A stretch of 64,000 nt of DNA from Microvirga arsenatis (lineage in GTDB: Bacteria; Pseudomonadota; Alphaproteobacteria; Rhizobiales; Beijerinckiaceae): positions 62,001 to 126,000 of the forward strand of contig NZ_JAAAXJ010000001.1 in NCBI RefSeq assembly GCF_009910705.1. Reading direction: 5' to 3'. Numbering within the stretch: position 1 is the first letter of the stretch; the number at the start of each line of letters is the position of its first letter. The translations under genes were made by a program, and so were the position numbers. A model generated the notes under the pieces. That model had not been told where the DNA came from. It made no database searches and saw only the letters and a list, made by a program, of their open reading frames with translations. Of the stretch, positions 1 through 8,212 are shown piece by piece.

Positions 1-201
1 GTGCCGCGCCAATGGGTCCTGCCGATCTTCGTTCTCTCGGCGGCGGTCTTCGGGCTCCTGGCGAACTTTCCCTGGGAGATGCTCACCGCCATCTCGGTGC
101 TGTTCCTGGGCTCGATTCCCGTAAGCGCCATGCGCTACCGGCAGCTCGACCGCGCCCATGCCCAGCCCGCGGCCTCCGAGCCGGAGCCGCCGGCTGCTTG
201 A
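1..201 (+). CDS. pssA: CDP-diacylglycerol--serine O-phosphatidyltransferase, C-terminal fragment
   Basis: The frame is open from the left window edge, so only about 66 C-terminal residues are visible. They hold one clear hydrophobic segment (VLPIFVLSAAVFGLLANF), then PWEMLTAISVLFLGSIPVS and a short charged, Pro-rich tail. This pattern of two last membrane helices with a PWE turn resembles the C-terminus of rhizobial-type PssA, which makes phosphatidylserine from CDP-diacylglycerol and serine in the inner membrane. The catalytic CDP-alcohol phosphatidyltransferase motif lies outside the window, so the call rests on the tail alone. A related CDP-alcohol transferase cannot be excluded. Confidence 0.55.
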   Translation: MPRQWVLPIFVLSAAVFGLLANFPWEMLTAISVLFLGSIPVSAMRYRQLDRAHAQPAASEPEPPAA

Positions 202-240
202 TTCATTATCGCCTGGTGCCATGTTGTCACCGGGTCCAGG

Positions 241-347
241 GCATCGGACCCAAAAGTGGATCTTCACTTTTGGGATCCATCCGATGCTCATTCCTTGAAG
301 GGCACATCGTGTGGACCGGAAAACCGGATCCACTTTTCCGCACGATG
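241..347. repeat. Paired nested inverted repeats (dispersed intergenic repeat type)
   Basis: Two palindromic units lie side by side between pssA and maf. Unit 1 has outer arms GCATCGGA (241-248) and TCCGATGC (280-287) and an inner perfect hairpin CCCAAAAGTG / CACTTTTGGG. Unit 2 has outer arms CATCGTG (305-311) and CACGATG (341-347) and an inner GTGGA / TCCAC pair around CCGGAAAACCGG. Hairpins with CCGGAAAACCGG and ATCGTGCGG motifs are common dispersed intergenic elements in Hyphomicrobiales genomes. I see no second copy in this window. Confidence 0.6.
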
Positions 348-371
348 CGCTAACCTGAGCCTTCCCGAAGC

Positions 372-1034
372 GTGGAGAGAAAAGTGGCGTCGTCTTCCGA
401 GGTGTCGAATCCCAGTGCGCGGCCGAAGCTCGTTCTCGCCTCCGCCTCGCCCCGGAGGCTCGCTCTCCTGCAGCAGGTCGGGATCGAGCCCGATGCCCTC
501 CTGCCCGCCGACATCGACGAGACGCCCCTGAAGAACGAGAGCGCCAAGGAGCTCGCCAAGCGCCTCGCCCGTTCCAAGGCCGAGGTGGCCCGCAAGGTGG
601 CCCGCGGCCGGGACGAGCTGCGGGATTCCTACATCCTCTCCGCCGATACGGTCGTGGTGGTCGGCAAGCGGGTCCTGCCCAAGGCGGAGGTGGCGGACGA
701 GGCCGCGGCCTGCCTGCGCCTGCTCTCGGGGCGCGCCCACCGGGTCTACACCTCCATCTGCCTGATCACCCCCAAGGACACCGTTCGCGAGCGCTTCGTG
801 GAAACGCGGGTGCGCTTCAAGCGCCTGTCGCGTGACGAGTTCGAGCGCTACCTCGCATCCGGCGAGTGGCGCGGCAAGGCCGGCGGCTATGCCATCCAGG
901 GGCTCGCCGGCACCTTCGTGGTCAAGCTCGTCGGCTCCTACTCGAACGTGGTCGGCCTGCCCCTTTACGAGGCCGTGGCCCTGCTGGACGGGGAGGGCTA
1001 TCCCGTCCGTTCCAGCTGGCTCGAGGCCGCGTGA
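372..1034 (+). CDS. maf: Maf-family nucleoside triphosphate pyrophosphatase
   Basis: The protein has about 220 residues from a GTG start; a second GTG at 384 would begin at VASSSEVSN and is equally possible. The signature [14 protein letters not shown] sits near residue 20, followed by PADIDE, the SADTVVVV segment (about residue 94) and the [13 protein letters not shown] motif near residue 165, which is the usual order in Maf proteins. Family members hydrolyse non-canonical or pyrimidine nucleoside triphosphates to monophosphates in the cytoplasm. Together with yacG and tRNA-Phe it forms a gene order often seen in this bacterial order. Length is normal for the family. Confidence 0.93.
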   Translation: MERKVASSSEVSNPSARPKLVLASASPRRLALLQQVGIEPDALLPADIDETPLKNESAKELAKRLARSKAEVARKVARGRDELRDSYILSADTVVVVGKRVLPKAEVADEAAACLRLLSGRAHRVYTSICLITPKDTVRERFVETRVRFKRLSRDEFERYLASGEWRGKAGGYAIQGLAGTFVVKLVGSYSNVVGLPLYEAVALLDGEGYPVRSSWLEAA

Positions 1035-1116
1035 GGCCCTTCCGCCCCGGGGCAGGGCGCCGCCTTGCGCCGGGCGGCGGCAGGCACCACGTTGCCGGTA
1101 ACCGAGGGAGGTGAGG

Positions 1117-1320
1117 ATGAACCCTGCCAACGAGAACAAGCCCCTGGCATCCTCCGGCAAGTGCCCGATCTGCGGCAAGCCGGCCGAGTCTCAGTACCGG
1201 CCCTTCTGCTCGAAGCGCTGCGCCGACGTGGACCTGAACCGCTGGCTGTCCGGGGGCTACGCCATTCCGGCCGTGGAGAGCGAAGAGGTCGACGAAGACG
1301 AAAGCGAGCGGGAAGCCTGA
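1117..1320 (+). CDS. yacG: DNA gyrase inhibitor YacG (zinc-binding)
   Basis: This is a 67-residue protein. The four zinc ligands appear as CPICGK and [15 protein letters not shown], the hallmark of YacG, followed by an acidic tail (EEVDEDESE). An in-frame GTG lies six bases upstream, but the ATG at 1117 is preceded by GGGAGGTGAGG, so I start there. YacG binds GyrB and inhibits gyrase in E. coli; that role here is by homology. It follows maf by about 80 bases and is probably co-transcribed with it. Confidence 0.93.
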   Translation: MNPANENKPLASSGKCPICGKPAESQYRPFCSKRCADVDLNRWLSGGYAIPAVESEEVDEDESEREA

Positions 1321-1426
1321 GCGGCCGGTCGAAGGGAGAATTTTTCTCCGCCGACCCGCTGGACATGCGTTCCATGTCTGACTATACACCCCTCCACGAC
1401 GCGCACGGCTTCGCCGCGCATCGGAT

Positions 1427-1502
1427 GCCCAGGTAGCTCAGTTGGTAGAGCATGCGACTGAAAATCGCAGTGTCGGTGGTTCGATTCCGCCCCTGGGCAC
1501 CA
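1427..1502 (+). tRNA. tRNA-Phe (anticodon GAA)
   Basis: A complete cloverleaf can be folded. The acceptor GCCCAGG pairs with CCTGGGC, the D arm is GCTC-AGTTGGTA-GAGC, the anticodon arm TGCGA-CTGAAAA-TCGCA carries GAA, and the T arm is GGTGG-TTCGATT-CCGCC. The encoded ACCA end is present. Length is 76 nt. It sits at the edge between conserved genes and the accessory type I secretion region, a position typical of integration sites, although I found no repeat of its 3' end in the window. Confidence 0.97.
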
Positions 1503-2019
1503 CTCCTCCAAGATAAGCGGCTGGTCCTGTTCTGGTCTTAGGATGGGTCCTCGCGTGGGCTCGGGACTACTCCCAAAGTCATCCCAAGAAACCTCTTCGC
1601 TTTGCCGCTCGCTGCAGTGATAGACTTCGAGTATCGTGGAGCAGGTCGCAACTCTGACATCCCCATGCAAGCGCGGCTGCCCTAGCGTCTTCAGCGCCAG
1701 CTCCTTCTCAAGATCGTAAGCTGAGCGGTGTGAGAGGCACTGTGTGGTTTAGGTCGCAGTCTGCCGATAAATAAAACCAGCGCCAATACATCAGAGGTCC
1801 TGGCTCGAACCTATGCTTTATCAGACGAGGCTGCTTAGATCTAAGTTATTATAATCAGAAGAACAAATTGATCCGAGTTGTTTAGCTGCAACAGTGTCCC
1901 AAAATCGTCGCATACCTCCCTCTTATGCGGTAATCCCTTAGAGACAAAGTTCTCAGAACCAGTTACACGGTCCGCGGGACTATCCCAAAGATTGAATAAT
2001 TTTGACAAGGGGTGACGCG
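1503..2019. other. Non-coding gap, AT-richer, upstream of RTX operon
   Basis: No credible gene is seen in these 517 bases. Base composition drops from the GC-rich background to clearly AT-rich between about 1740 and 2005, which suggests that regulatory DNA for the RTX operon, or remnant foreign DNA, lies here. I found no integrase remnant and no copy of the tRNA-Phe 3' end. Confidence 0.5.
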
Positions 2020-3033
2020 ATGGCGACGACGCCAAGTGCATTTTTTAAGGACAGTGGGGCGCCTGAGGCTGTCTCTTATGCTTTGAAGAACGGGGCAAAG
2101 AGCTTCACGAAGCTGTATCCGGGCACGGCGAGTGCCGATCAGTTCGTGGGGACGAAGGGCAACGACATCTTCGTGCTCGGCGCTGGCGATAAGATCAAGT
2201 CGTCCGGTGGTGGCTATGATGCGGTCGTGACCGATCAGAGCTTCAGCATCGGCGGTACCGGCATCGACGCCGTCAAGCTGACCGGCTCGACCAATGCCAG
2301 CGTCACCGGCGACAATGCCGACAACAACCTGTTCGGCAACGCCGGCGCCAACACCATCAAGGGCCAGGCCGGCGAAGATGTGGTTGCCGGCGGAGCTGGC
2401 AACGATCAGCTCTATGGCGGCGCGGATGAGGATACGGTCCTCGGCGGCTCGGGTGACGACAAGGTCTACGGCGACGCCGGAGAGGATCTCGTCCGGGGCG
2501 GCGAAGGCAATGACAGCGTCTATGGCGGCTCCGACGACGACAAGGTCTACGGCGACGCCGGCGACGACAAGGTCTACGGCGATGCCGGCAACGACAAGGT
2601 CTACGGCGACGCCGGCAACGACAGCGTCTATGGCGGCGCCGGCAACGACAGCGTCTATGGCGGCGCTGACGATGACAAGGTCTACGGCGACGCCGGCAAC
2701 GACAAGCTGTTCGGCGGCACGGGCGACGACATCCTGACGGGCGGAAGCGGCAACGACACGATCGTCGGCGACAAGGGTTCGAACACCTTCCTGGGCGGCT
2801 CGGGCCGCGACGTCTTCGAGATCGCCAAGCAGACGGGCGAGATCGACACGATTCGCGATTTCCGTGCCGGTCAGGACGTGATCGATCTGTCCGACACCAG
2901 CGCAAACAGCATGCGCGACCTGAAGTTCGCTGCCGACAAGGACGGCACGATCATCACGGTGAAGGGCGGCGTTCAGATCAAGCTCGTCGGCTTCGATCCC
3001 GATGAGATCAAGAGCTCGTTCTTCGACTTCTAA
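2020..3033 (+). CDS. RTX-repeat calcium-binding protein, type I secretion cargo
   Basis: The product has about 337 residues. I start at ATG 2020, which follows AAGGGG by seven bases; the TTG at 2002 lacks such a site. Residues about 40-115 are a non-repetitive N-terminal part (GTASADQFVG, GTKGNDIFV). Residues about 115-255 are back-to-back nonapeptides such as VYGDAGNDK and VYGGAGNDS that form a Ca2+-binding beta roll. The C-terminus (GRDVFEIAKQ, DTIRDFRAGQDVIDLSD, ending SSFFDF) has the hydrophobic/acidic end typical of uncleaved type I secretion signals. No enzyme domain is visible, so this may be a structural, adhesion or matrix protein. The stop overlaps the next start and the exporter follows in the same operon. 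Confidence 0.88.
   Translation: MATTPSAFFKDSGAPEAVSYALKNGAKSFTKLYPGTASADQFVGTKGNDIFVLGAGDKIKSSGGGYDAVVTDQSFSIGGTGIDAVKLTGSTNASVTGDNADNNLFGNAGANTIKGQAGEDVVAGGAGNDQLYGGADEDTVLGGSGDDKVYGDAGEDLVRGGEGNDSVYGGSDDDKVYGDAGDDKVYGDAGNDKVYGDAGNDSVYGGAGNDSVYGGADDDKVYGDAGNDKLFGGTGDDILTGGSGNDTIVGDKGSNTFLGGSGRDVFEIAKQTGEIDTIRDFRAGQDVIDLSDTSANSMRDLKFAADKDGTIITVKGGVQIKLVGFDPDEIKSSFFDF
2458..2712 (+). repeat. In-frame tandem 27-bp repeats within RTX gene
   Basis: Units of 27 bases of the form GACAAGGTCTACGGCGACGC plus seven more recur with few changes, each encoding one nine-residue RTX turn. Several neighbouring copies differ at only one to three bases. This DNA-level identity exceeds what the protein repeat requires and points to recent slippage or unequal exchange. 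Copy number may vary among strains. Confidence 0.8.
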
Positions 3034-5063
3034 TGGATAACCGAGTGGGCCAGAATGAAGCGACGCACCCTCATGGTGCTTCGGTGGCTTCTGGCCCACT
3101 CTGGTGCGTGCCCGTTGCGGCAGGCATCGTCGCGGTTTGGCACAATCTCTCGCCTGAGCTCGACATCGTCGGCCTTGTCGGTGGAGCAGGTCTGCAGACG
3201 CCACTCGAGCGGCATCGCATCTTCTCGCCGCAATTTTCCACCAACTTCTACACGATCTCCGGCCATGGTCTTCAGGACGGGCAGCATCTTCGCGTGATCC
3301 TGCGAGGAGGCGATGGGGCCGATGTCGAGCACACGCTCGAACTCAGGCTGGCGCATTGGCAGGTCGAAGGCACGCCGCAGATCGTCTCCTTCATCATCTC
3401 CCGCATTCTCTCGAAGCGCGCCGCCTCAGGCGATCATGAGACGCTCGAACGCTTCCTGTCGCTGGCCAGCTCGTGGAGATCCTCGGCCCGCCTCAAGGCG
3501 CAGATCGGCAACCATTCTCTTTATGAGTTCGATGTGGCAGCGCGTCATCTCGCGCAGCGGCAGACATGTTTTGTGCTGAGGCAGGGGAGGCTCACGCGCG
3601 AGGTCGTCGACAGCTTCGGCGACAATGACAGCAGCATCTTCAGGATCTCGCAGGGATCTCCGGAGCGAGCTTACGCAGATCTGGGCGGCGATCTGGTTGA
3701 ACTCGCGTTTGCCGACACCTCCGTTGCCGCTCAGGACACGGTGGAATGGCTGAAAGGCTTGTCACCATCGGCCAAGAGCCGTTTGCTGGACTGTCTTTCG
3801 GCCGCTTCGGAGGCCGAGCCTATCGGTCTTCCGGCCTATGTCACGGCTTCACTGAAGACAGCGATCTTTCCCTTGAGCGAGCCTTCTTCGGAGGCTGCCG
3901 TCGAAGGTTGCTTCGAGGCCTCAGGCTCATTGTTCGTGTTTCTGCGGGTAGCAGGCACGGCGGCTCTGGACGACGTACGGCTCGAGCTTTTCGGAGGGGC
4001 AGGAAGCGCGCATCGTCGGACCGATTTGCTGACCTGTTCAGTCGACTCCGCAGAAGCCCTGCCTGCGACTTGCATCGTCGTGAAAGCCTGCCTTGACGGG
4101 AGACAGGCTTCCGCGTGCAAGGTCATCCTTCAGATCGAAGGGCGTAGCATCCAGCACTGGGTTCACGTTCAACAGGGCGGCTCAGCCGAAAGCCTCGGCT
4201 TTGCTCGTAGGTTCTGGCCTCTTGCTGACAGGGACGATCATTACCTAACGGAAGTTGGAGTGCCGTTCGCGCAAGCTTGGGCGCGGCATCCAGTCAAAGA
4301 GTTAGCGCGGATCGTCAGACTGGGAGCCCGTCAGAACGCGAGTTCCACGGTTGATCTGCAGATCTTTGCCGGAGCCTCAATCGAGCTGCTGCACGGAACG
4401 TTGATTGGCTTGAAGGCCTCTGTTCCTCGTGGCCAAGCCCTCAGGATAACGCTTCCCTCCAGCCATGATATCGAGGCGAGGTGCTCAAAAGCGATTGAAT
4501 GGGCGGAACGTTACGGAATAGATGGCGAACTCCAGATTCTACCGGCCAACGCACCCGATTCCGCGGCAGCAAGCCTGAGGTTGCGCCCATCTGCGGAGGT
4601 CGCGGTTGCGATCAGAGCCGGCTTCATCCCGCCCGGGGCAGGCTGGTTGGATGAGATCGTAGAGCAGATCGTGCAAAGACCCGACACGTTCCTTGTGGGC
4701 CTGGCGCCAAGCCGGATCCCGTTCGGGCTCGCCCTGGATAGGCTCGATCCGGAAACGCTGCTTCGTCTTCTTGCCCATGACGCCATTGCGGCCATTGCGG
4801 CACCGGCTGGCATGATGGGCCGTATCGTCGATGAGGCTGTCTGCCATACTCTTGCCGGATCTTGGATAGAGAGGATCATCGAGGGGTTTAGGCAGGGTGT
4901 GAAGGTCATGCCGCATGCCGCCCTCGATTTCCTGGAAGTCGATGGCTCCAGGGATCACGATAGATTTGGAATCGAAGTCGACGGGATCTCTTTGTCGCGC
5001 GAAATCTGCGCGACAGAACACCGCGACATGCCCACAAGCCCTACGAACGTGCTAAGCGTCTGA
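3033..5063 (+). CDS. Uncharacterised 676-aa protein encoded in type I secretion operon
   Basis: The start ATG overlaps the RTX stop (TAATG), and the exporter gene begins about 50 bases after its end, so the gene sits inside the secretion operon. There is no signal peptide, no membrane helix and no RTX repeat. I recognise no full domain. Residues about 440-570 (LHGTLIGLKA, LPSSHD, AERYGID, IPPGAGWLDEIV) follow the spacing of GT2 glycosyltransferases that carry an LNSDVLP-GWL motif, but the nucleotide-sugar Asp pair is absent, so a degenerate glycosyltransferase fold is my inference. Possible roles are cargo maturation, glycan coupling or a cytoplasmic chaperone. Function is unknown. Confidence 0.75.
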   Translation: MDNRVGQNEATHPHGASVASGPLWCVPVAAGIVAVWHNLSPELDIVGLVGGAGLQTPLERHRIFSPQFSTNFYTISGHGLQDGQHLRVILRGGDGADVEHTLELRLAHWQVEGTPQIVSFIISRILSKRAASGDHETLERFLSLASSWRSSARLKAQIGNHSLYEFDVAARHLAQRQTCFVLRQGRLTREVVDSFGDNDSSIFRISQGSPERAYADLGGDLVELAFADTSVAAQDTVEWLKGLSPSAKSRLLDCLSAASEAEPIGLPAYVTASLKTAIFPLSEPSSEAAVEGCFEASGSLFVFLRVAGTAALDDVRLELFGGAGSAHRRTDLLTCSVDSAEALPATCIVVKACLDGRQASACKVILQIEGRSIQHWVHVQQGGSAESLGFARRFWPLADRDDHYLTEVGVPFAQAWARHPVKELARIVRLGARQNASSTVDLQIFAGASIELLHGTLIGLKASVPRGQALRITLPSSHDIEARCSKAIEWAERYGIDGELQILPANAPDSAAASLRLRPSAEVAVAIRAGFIPPGAGWLDEIVEQIVQRPDTFLVGLAPSRIPFGLALDRLDPETLLRLLAHDAIAAIAAPAGMMGRIVDEAVCHTLAGSWIERIIEGFRQGVKVMPHAALDFLEVDGSRDHDRFGIEVDGISLSREICATEHRDMPTSPTNVLSV

Positions 5064-5114
5064 TTTGGGTGACCGCCCCGACATCAGTCCAAGGTCGGAA
5101 GTATTGGATCGAGC

Positions 5115-6839
5115 ATGAGCAAGAAGCCTGGCGAAACCATCGTCGCAGAAGCCCTCCGGCATTGCAGGGCTCACTTTGCTTATGCGCTCGGTTTCAACGT
5201 TTTCATCAACATCCTGCTCCTGGCCTACCCGATCTTCATGATCCAGGTCTACGAGCGGGTGCTCAGCTCGCGCAGCATCGAGACTTTGATCGTTCTGAGC
5301 ACCGGCTTGGTGATCGCTCTCATCTTCAAGGCCGTGTTCCAATGGGCGAGGGGAGCACTGTTCGTCCGTGCCGCCGTGCGGCTGGATCGGCTGCTTGCGG
5401 ATCGAATCCTGACGGCCCTGATCGAGCGCAATGCCGGCGGGACGTCATCGGAGGGCAGCCAGGCCCTTCGGGATCTCGATTCCTTCCGGCAGTTTGCGAC
5501 CGGTAAGGGCGCCCTTGCGGCGATCGATGCCCCCTGGGCTATCCTTTTTGCGGGCGTGCTGCTGATCCTCGATCTTCAGGTCGGGCTGGTTTCATTGGCC
5601 TGCATCCTTCTCATGGCCGTCGCGACGATTGCCAATACCGCGCTGACAAAGCGCGCCATCGCCGAGTCCTCGCAATATTCGAACAAGTCATATGGGTTTG
5701 CCGAGGCCAACCTGCGAGGCTCCGAAGCCATCGTTGCCATGGGCATGGTCGGATCGGTCGTCGGCAAGTGGCGCCATCTGAGAAATCCCGGCCTGGACAC
5801 TCAGGTGAAGACGAGCCAGGTCGGCGTGCTTTTCAACGCAATTCTGGGCTCGGCGCGGATCCTTGTTCAGGCCGTCATCATGATGGCTGGCGTGATCGAG
5901 ATTCTCTACAGCGACGCGCCTACCGGGATGCTGTTTGCCGCGCTGATCGTGGCCGGCTTCGCCATGAAGCCCATCGATCAGCTGGTCGCGGCCTGGGACG
6001 ATTACATCCCCGCGCGCCAGGCGCTGAAGCGCATCGAGGCTCTGCTCTCGGAGACGCCCCGCTCGCGAGCCGGTACGGCTCTGCCGAAGCCGCAGGGCCA
6101 TCTGACCTGCTACAACCTCTACTACATACCCCCCGGAGGGGAGCAGCCGATTCTGTCGAACGTCAACCTCGCAATCCGGCCGGGAGAGTCGCTCGGCCTC
6201 ATCGGCCTGAACGGGTCCGGCAAGACGACGCTCGCGCGCCTCCTCGTCGGCAATCTCAAGCCGACGCGCGGCCAGCTGCGCCTCGATGGCGTCGAGCTCT
6301 GGTCTGCAAGCCGCGAGGATATCGGCCGGCATATCGGCTATCTGCCGCAGAGCATCTCGATCCTGAGCGGCACGGTGGCCGAAAACATCGGCCGCTTTGG
6401 CAAGCTCAGCGACGAGGAGGTCGTCGCGGCGGCCAAGGCCGCCGGCGTCCACGACATGATCCTCCGTCTGCCGAAGGGCTACGATACGGAGATCGGGGAG
6501 AACGGGCATCCGCTGTCCGGCGGCCAGCGGCAGCTGATTGCCCTGGCGCGGGCCATCGCCGGATCGCCGGCCCTGGTGGTTCTGGACGAGCCGAATTCAA
6601 ACCTCGATGGACAGGCGGAAGAAGCGCTGGTTGCGTGCATTGCGGGCCTCAAGCAGCGCGGCATCACCTGCGTTCTGATTACGCATCGACCGACGCTGGT
6701 GCGCGATCTCGACCATGCGGTCGTTTTGAAGGATGGGCATGTGGTCAGCGCCGGTGCGACGGAAAACGTCTTCAAGCGCCTCGGCCGCCCGGTGGTCGTC
6801 AGGAATGCCTCCGGCAACGGAGAGGAAGTGGCACAATGA
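5115..6839 (+). CDS. Type I secretion ABC transporter, PrtD/HlyB-like (no C39 domain)
   Basis: The protein has 574 residues. The N-terminal half (about 20-300) carries the membrane helices of a type I ABC exporter (FNVFINILLLAYPIFMIQVYERVL near residue 28). The ATPase half has Walker A GLNGSGKT near 364, the Q-loop/YLPQ segment, signature LSGGQ near 467, Walker B LVVLDEP near 487 and the switch ITHRP near 522. There is no N-terminal peptidase-like domain, which matches the PrtD class that exports RTX proteins with C-terminal signals. It overlaps the adaptor gene by four bases (ATGA). The cargo is most likely the upstream RTX protein, and possibly the other RTX proteins of this window. Confidence 0.93.
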   Translation: MSKKPGETIVAEALRHCRAHFAYALGFNVFINILLLAYPIFMIQVYERVLSSRSIETLIVLSTGLVIALIFKAVFQWARGALFVRAAVRLDRLLADRILTALIERNAGGTSSEGSQALRDLDSFRQFATGKGALAAIDAPWAILFAGVLLILDLQVGLVSLACILLMAVATIANTALTKRAIAESSQYSNKSYGFAEANLRGSEAIVAMGMVGSVVGKWRHLRNPGLDTQVKTSQVGVLFNAILGSARILVQAVIMMAGVIEILYSDAPTGMLFAALIVAGFAMKPIDQLVAAWDDYIPARQALKRIEALLSETPRSRAGTALPKPQGHLTCYNLYYIPPGGEQPILSNVNLAIRPGESLGLIGLNGSGKTTLARLLVGNLKPTRGQLRLDGVELWSASREDIGRHIGYLPQSISILSGTVAENIGRFGKLSDEEVVAAAKAAGVHDMILRLPKGYDTEIGENGHPLSGGQRQLIALARAIAGSPALVVLDEPNSNLDGQAEEALVACIAGLKQRGITCVLITHRPTLVRDLDHAVVLKDGHVVSAGATENVFKRLGRPVVVRNASGNGEEVAQ

Positions 6840-8164
6840 GCATGGCATCCTCGCTTTCGAGCGGCAGCACGATCGACGCCGGCTTCGACTCGCCGCGCGC
6901 GCCGCTTCTGATCGGCGGCATTGCGGCCGTGCTGATGATCCTGATCTTCGGCGTCTGGGCTTCGATGATGTCGGTCGCCGGAGGCGCGGTCGCCAACGGC
7001 AAGGTCGCTCTCGAGGGCAATCGCAAGGCCCTGCAGCATCGGGAGGGCGGGACGGTCAAAGCCATTCTGGTGCGCGAGGGACAGCGCGTCGAGAAAGGGC
7101 AGCCGCTGATCGAGCTCAATCCGACGGATCTGCAGGCCGAGGTCGCGATTCTGGACAGTACGCGCGTGGCCACCATCGTGCGGCTCGGGCGTCTTCGGAC
7201 CGAGGCTCGGAACGAGAGCCAGATACTCTGGTCGTCCGATGTGAACGCACTGCGCGATCGGGTTCAAGCCCGCTCCATCATCGATCAGGAAACGGCCCTG
7301 TTCGAGGCCCGGCTCACCGCCTATCGCGGCAACATCAACCTGCTCCGCCAGCAGATCGAGGGTCGTGAGCGCCAGATCGCCGGCCTCGAGGCCCGCCTGG
7401 TCGCCATGCAGAGCCAGCTCACCTCCGTCGATCAGGAGCATCTGTCGCTGCTGCCGTTGGTGGAAAAGGGGCTCATCGCCCGGCCGCGCGTGCTCGCGCT
7501 CGAACGAACCTCCGCTTCCCTGACCGCCGACATCCAGACCATCAGGTCGCAGATCGACGCGGAACGCAGCAGCATCCAGCAGGCCGAGACGCAGATCGCG
7601 CAGCTTGAAAAGGACCGGCGCGAGGCGGTGGCGAGAGAGATCGCCGAGATGGAGGCGCGCCTCGCCGAAGTGGCGCCGCGCCTGACCTCGGCCAGCGAGC
7701 GGCTCCAGAACACCACCCTCGTCGCGCCGGAATCCGGCTATGTCTATGGCCTTGCCGTCTTCAACCCGGGCGCCGTCATCGCTCCCGGCCAGACGGTGAT
7801 GGAGATCGTGCCCTCGACCGATGCGCTGGTGCTGAGCGTCGAGATCAGCCCCAAGGATGTGGAGCGGGTGCGCAGGGGCCAGCATGTGACCGTGCATCTC
7901 CTGGCCTATTCGCAGCGCTACCAGTCGGTGATCAAAGGCCGGCTCGACAAGGTTTCCGCCGACCGGTTCGACAACCCGCAGACCGGAGCCAGCTACTATC
8001 GCGGCACGGTCAGCATCGCTCCGGGCGAGCTGCAGCGGGCTCAGGTGGAGCTGGTGCCCGGCATGCCCGTCAATGTGGTGATCGAGACCGGCGAGCGCAC
8101 CATTCTGGAATACCTGCTCGATCCGATCTTCCAGGTGACGGATTACGCCCTGCGCGAGCGGTGA
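6836..8164 (+). CDS. HlyD-family type I secretion periplasmic adaptor
   Basis: The product has 442 residues. The start is ATG 6836, inside the ATGA overlap with the ABC gene. A single membrane helix (LLIGGIAAVLMILIFGVWASM) near residue 27 is followed by the lipoyl-like start (GKVALEGNRKALQHREGGTVKAILVREGQRVEKGQPL), a long alpha-helical hairpin region (about 110-290), the second lipoyl half (VAPESGYVYGLAVFNPGAVIAPGQTVMEIVP) and a beta-barrel domain ending DPIFQVTDYALRER. This is the classic HlyD/PrtE layout that links the inner-membrane ABC protein to a TolC-type channel. No outer-membrane channel gene lies in the window, so a TolC from elsewhere must serve. Confidence 0.94.
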   Translation: MSMASSLSSGSTIDAGFDSPRAPLLIGGIAAVLMILIFGVWASMMSVAGGAVANGKVALEGNRKALQHREGGTVKAILVREGQRVEKGQPLIELNPTDLQAEVAILDSTRVATIVRLGRLRTEARNESQILWSSDVNALRDRVQARSIIDQETALFEARLTAYRGNINLLRQQIEGRERQIAGLEARLVAMQSQLTSVDQEHLSLLPLVEKGLIARPRVLALERTSASLTADIQTIRSQIDAERSSIQQAETQIAQLEKDRREAVAREIAEMEARLAEVAPRLTSASERLQNTTLVAPESGYVYGLAVFNPGAVIAPGQTVMEIVPSTDALVLSVEISPKDVERVRRGQHVTVHLLAYSQRYQSVIKGRLDKVSADRFDNPQTGASYYRGTVSIAPGELQRAQVELVPGMPVNVVIETGERTILEYLLDPIFQVTDYALRER

Positions 8165-8187
8165 TCGCGCAGGCAGAACCAGAGAAG

Positions 8188-8212
8188 GGCGAGCCCACCG
8201 GCTCGCCTTTTT
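8188..8212. terminator. Intrinsic terminator after the type I secretion operon
   Basis: GGCGAGCC (8188-8195), loop CACC, GGCTCGCC (8200-8207) and then TTTTT form a perfect 8-bp hairpin with a U tract on the plus strand. It lies between the HlyD stop and the convergent GT4 stop at 8212. Confidence 0.9.

Noticed and set aside
1257-1670. Minus-strand frame of 137 codons across tRNA-Phe
   Set aside because: It is the antisense reading of the tRNA (GAESNHRHCDFQSHALPTELPG), a well-known false protein.
2458-2712. Regular repeats that might suggest a CRISPR array
   Set aside because: Units are contiguous, in frame, without unique spacers, and encode RTX nonapeptides.
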